Origin: Gloeobacter violaceus PCC 7421
GTDB lineage: Bacteria; Cyanobacteriota; Cyanobacteriia; Gloeobacterales; Gloeobacteraceae
NCBI RefSeq assembly: GCF_000011385.1
Contig: NC_005125.1
Span: 310,001 to 374,000, forward strand
DNA length: 64,000 bases
Reading direction: 5' to 3'
In this document: piece after piece, positions 62,251 to 64,000 of the stretch
How the letters are laid out: every line of letters begins with the position of its first letter
Numbering within the stretch: the first letter of the stretch is position 1
Made by a program: the position numbers and the translations under genes
Notes under the pieces: model-generated
What the model was told of the DNA's origin: nothing
The model's database searches: none
The model's input: the letters and a program-made list of their open reading frames with translations, nothing else

Positions 62251-62570
62251 TGCCGCAAGTCACTCAGCATGCGGCTGCCAGGAACGACTTGATCGAGCAC
62301 TTCGTTTACCTTGCTGAAAACGCGGGCCTAGATATTGCTGAGCGTTTTCTGTTGAATGCGGAAGCCAGCTTCAATGCCTTGGCTGAACAGCCCATGCTCG
62401 GTGTCGCCCTGACTTTGCGGCATTTCGAACTGGCTGGCCTGCGAAAATGGCGCGTCAAGGACTTCGACAACGTACTCATCTTCTATCAACCGCACCCTGA
62501 TGGCGTGTCAATCGTGCGTGTGCTGCATGCGGCACGGGACTGGCGGAACTTGCTGGAAATAGAGGCTTAG
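62250..62570 (+). CDS. parE: ParE/RelE-superfamily toxin
   Basis: A 106-residue protein: AARNDLIEHFVYLAENAGLDIAERFLLNAEASFNALAEQPMLG, LRKWRVKDFDNVLIFYQPHPDGVSIVRVLHAARDW. This is the ParE fold, which typically poisons gyrase. Translationally coupled to ParD. The pair lies between two TBDR/nuclease remnants and looks intact. Confidence 0.92.
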   Translation: MPQVTQHAAARNDLIEHFVYLAENAGLDIAERFLLNAEASFNALAEQPMLGVALTLRHFELAGLRKWRVKDFDNVLIFYQPHPDGVSIVRVLHAARDWRNLLEIEA

Positions 62571-62692
62571 AAACCCTGCTCTGTCACAGTGGGACTTTTC
62601 AACGAAAGTAGGGGTGTTTGACAGCTCAGGGTTAGCGTCAATACGCTGTTGGCTTGCTGAGCAGAGCGTTGGCCCTTCGTCCTCGGGCTGCT

Positions 62693-62821
62693 CCTCTTGG
62701 GGTGGTCGAGCGTATTGGTGGGCTTGCGGATGGGCAGATCGATGCTTTGGCCGAGGTCTTACTCGATTTCGGCTCTGCTGCTGATCTGCAACACTGGCTC
62801 GACAGCCGGGTGCCGAGCTGA
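62693..62821 (+). pseudogene. DUF4351-like C-terminal remnant of a nuclease gene
   Basis: Encodes GVVERIGGLADGQIDALAEVLLDFGSAADLQHWLDSRVPS and a stop, matching the last 40 codons of the DUF2887 gene at 63032-63874. Upstream coding sequence is missing. A TBDR tail remnant converges on it. Confidence 0.85.
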
Positions 62822-62833
62822 ACGGTGGGCATC

Positions 62834-62963
62834 TGAGGGTGCCCTGCACCGTGAAAGGTGCGCCGGGGTAGACACCGGTCCTGAAGTTGGCCGACTCGAT
62901 GTACTGAGCATTGAACAGATTCTTGAAGTTGATCGCCGCATTCAACCAGCCGCGCCGGTAGAG
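62834..62963 (-). pseudogene. TBDR C-terminal remnant lacking its last residues
   Basis: The minus strand encodes YRRGWLNAAINFKNLFNAQYIESANFRTGVYPGAPFTVQGTL and then leaves the family before EVRF. It lies 12 bp from the DUF4351 stop, so the convergent junction has lost a few codons here. Confidence 0.85.
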
Positions 62964-63031
62964 GAGAACCTGCTGCCGATAGCGCGCCGCTGGTAAACTG
63001 CCGGGGAGTGTCCGGCGAGGGGGCGAAATCG

Positions 63032-63874
63032 GTGCGCACCGACCACATCTTCTACAAACTCTTCCAGGCTTTCCCAGAAACGTTGTTCGAGCTAATCGGT
63101 ATAGAGCAAACACCGCTACCCGGCAGCTACGCTTTCGATGCGGTCGAGGTCAAAGAAACCGCCCTGCGCATCGATGGGGTCTTTGTCCCGGCCGTGTCGG
63201 GGCAACCGCACTACTTCGCGGAGGTGCAGTTTCAAAAGGACACAGACATCTACTGGCGGCTATTCACCGAACTGCTGCTGTACCTGCGCGGGTCCGCTCC
63301 GCAGGGTGACTGGCGGGCGGTGCTGATCTTTGCTGGCCGCAACCTGGATGTGGACGTGCCGACGGCTCTGCTGGATTTGGCGGGTGGACCGCGCTTCGAG
63401 CGGGTGTATCTTGATGAGCTGGCCGTCGCCGAAGATGGTCCCCTGGGGCTGTCGCTCGTCGGGCTGGTGGTTGAGGACGTACGGACCTTCCCGGGGCGGG
63501 CGCGGCAGTTGCTGGAGCGCACGCGGGAGCAGTTGCCCCCAGGGGAGGCGAGGCGGCGGGCGCTGGAGTTTATTGAAACTATCATTGTGTACAAGCTGCG
63601 GTACGGTCCGGAGGAGATCCGAGCGATGTTCACCCTTGATGAGTTGGAGCAGACCCCTTACGTGCAGGGAATTAAGGCCGAGGCCGGACATGAGGCCCGG
63701 TTGTCCCTGGTGCTTCGTCAACTCCACAGGCGCGTCGGTGCCTTGGAGCCTGGGGTGGTCGAGCGTATCGGCGGGCTTGCGGACGGGCAGATCGATGCTT
63801 TGGCCGAGGCGCTGCTGGAGTTTCGTTGCGCCGCCGATCTACAAAGCTGGCTCGACAGCCGGGTGCCGGACTGA
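63032..63874 (+). CDS. DUF2887/Rpn-family putative nuclease with DUF4351-like tail
   Basis: A 280-residue protein from GTG 63032 (VRTDHIFYKLFQAFPETLFELIG); the frame starts at 63008. The nuclease core contains FDAVEVKETALRIDGVFVP, HYFAEVQFQKDTDIYWRLFTELLLYLR (D...E.Q pattern) and WRAVLIFAGRNLDV. A C-terminal tail LSLVLRQLHRRVGALEPGVVERIGGLADG...DLQSWLDSR is shared with the Uma2 genes. Such proteins are annotated as recombination-promoting nucleases or putative transposases. It converges 15 bp from the edge TBDR. Confidence 0.88.
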   Translation: MRTDHIFYKLFQAFPETLFELIGIEQTPLPGSYAFDAVEVKETALRIDGVFVPAVSGQPHYFAEVQFQKDTDIYWRLFTELLLYLRGSAPQGDWRAVLIFAGRNLDVDVPTALLDLAGGPRFERVYLDELAVAEDGPLGLSLVGLVVEDVRTFPGRARQLLERTREQLPPGEARRRALEFIETIIVYKLRYGPEEIRAMFTLDELEQTPYVQGIKAEAGHEARLSLVLRQLHRRVGALEPGVVERIGGLADGQIDALAEALLEFRCAADLQSWLDSRVPD

Positions 63875-63889
63875 GCGCGTCGAGTAGCG

Positions 63890-64000
63890 TCAAAAGCGTA
63901 CTTCGAGGGTGCCCTGTACCGTGAAAGGTGCGCCGGGGTAGATGGCGGTTCGGCCTATAGCAGACTCGATGTACTGGGCGCCCAGTAAATTTTTGAAGTT
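63890..64000 (-). CDS. TonB-dependent siderophore receptor, C-terminal end only
   Basis: The minus strand encodes NFKNLLGAQYIESAIGRTAIYPGAPFTVQGTLEVRF and a stop; the rest lies beyond the right edge. It belongs to the 8519/18649 type. The convergent arrangement with a nuclease gene matches the other junctions. Confidence 0.88.
   Translation of the reverse strand, partial: NFKNLLGAQYIESAIGRTAIYPGAPFTVQGTLEVRF

Noticed and set aside
1-64000. tRNA or rRNA genes
   Set aside because: I found no convincing cloverleaf with CCA-side and T-loop signatures or rRNA-like stretch on reading; a covariance search would be needed to exclude tRNAs fully.

Overview
The window reads as a high-GC cyanobacterial chromosome. 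Uma2-family nuclease genes, an AMIN-domain TonB receptor, Crp/Fnr and PchR-like AraC regulators, flavodoxins and TTGACA/TATGCT promoters all fit, and the whole picture suggests a Gloeobacter-like lineage. That placement is inference; I see no rRNA or tRNA to anchor it. The dominant theme is iron/siderophore acquisition. There are seven intact TonB-dependent receptors (TBDRs), two cut by the window edges, one frameshifted TBDR next to an IS, one promoter-bearing N-terminal stub and several TBDR tail fragments.

Layout. 1-2406: edge TBDR (-) with its promoter. 2765-3934: secreted COG4315-type protein and an Uma2 gene. 4032-6825: minus-strand operon Crp/Fnr regulator > flavodoxin > small Cys protein > O-methyltransferase. 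6963-14243: two Uma2 genes, a TBDR, then TBDR > PepSY reductase-like membrane protein. 14471-16435: a second flavodoxin > small Cys protein > methyltransferase operon, on the plus strand. 16582-18575: Uma2 and Rpn-type nuclease genes with TBDR/DUF4351 debris between them. 18649-22194: AraC > TBDR. 22307-27521: AraC, a STAS-like protein and two fused ABC transporters (YbtPQ/IrtAB-like). 27716-32866: Crp > AraC > AMIN-TBDR > methyltransferase. 32983-39272: Uma2, frameshifted TBDR, IS256-family element, a 78-bp MITE, and a second AraC > TBDR regulatory region. 39475-43794: TIGR03118-like secreted protein, small protein, Dps, LCM-type methyltransferase and TBDR stub. 43983-48585: Uma2 and TBDR > PepSY. 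48626-54065: Uma2, MacA/MacB-like pair without an ATPase, and a NarL-type two-component system. 54102-60635: two TBDRs, the second preceded by a duplicated piece of the response regulator. 60782-64000: pseudogene field with a ParDE module, a DUF2887 nuclease and an edge TBDR.

Two patterns tie the window together. First, at least ten promoters share one design: TTGACA, 17-18 bp, TAnnCT, with a TCAAY half-site placed so that the -35 box and spacer form a 19-bp dyad (ATTGA-N9-TCAAT). They precede TBDRs, flavodoxin, regulators, methyltransferases, a secreted protein and a small unknown, which defines a candidate iron-starvation regulon readable from sequence alone. Second, TBDR 3' ends repeatedly converge, about 15 bp away, on nuclease genes (Uma2 or DUF2887) that share a C-terminal DUF4351-like module. 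Fragments of this junction are scattered through the window, which suggests a recombination hot spot that has been multiplying and shuffling receptors.
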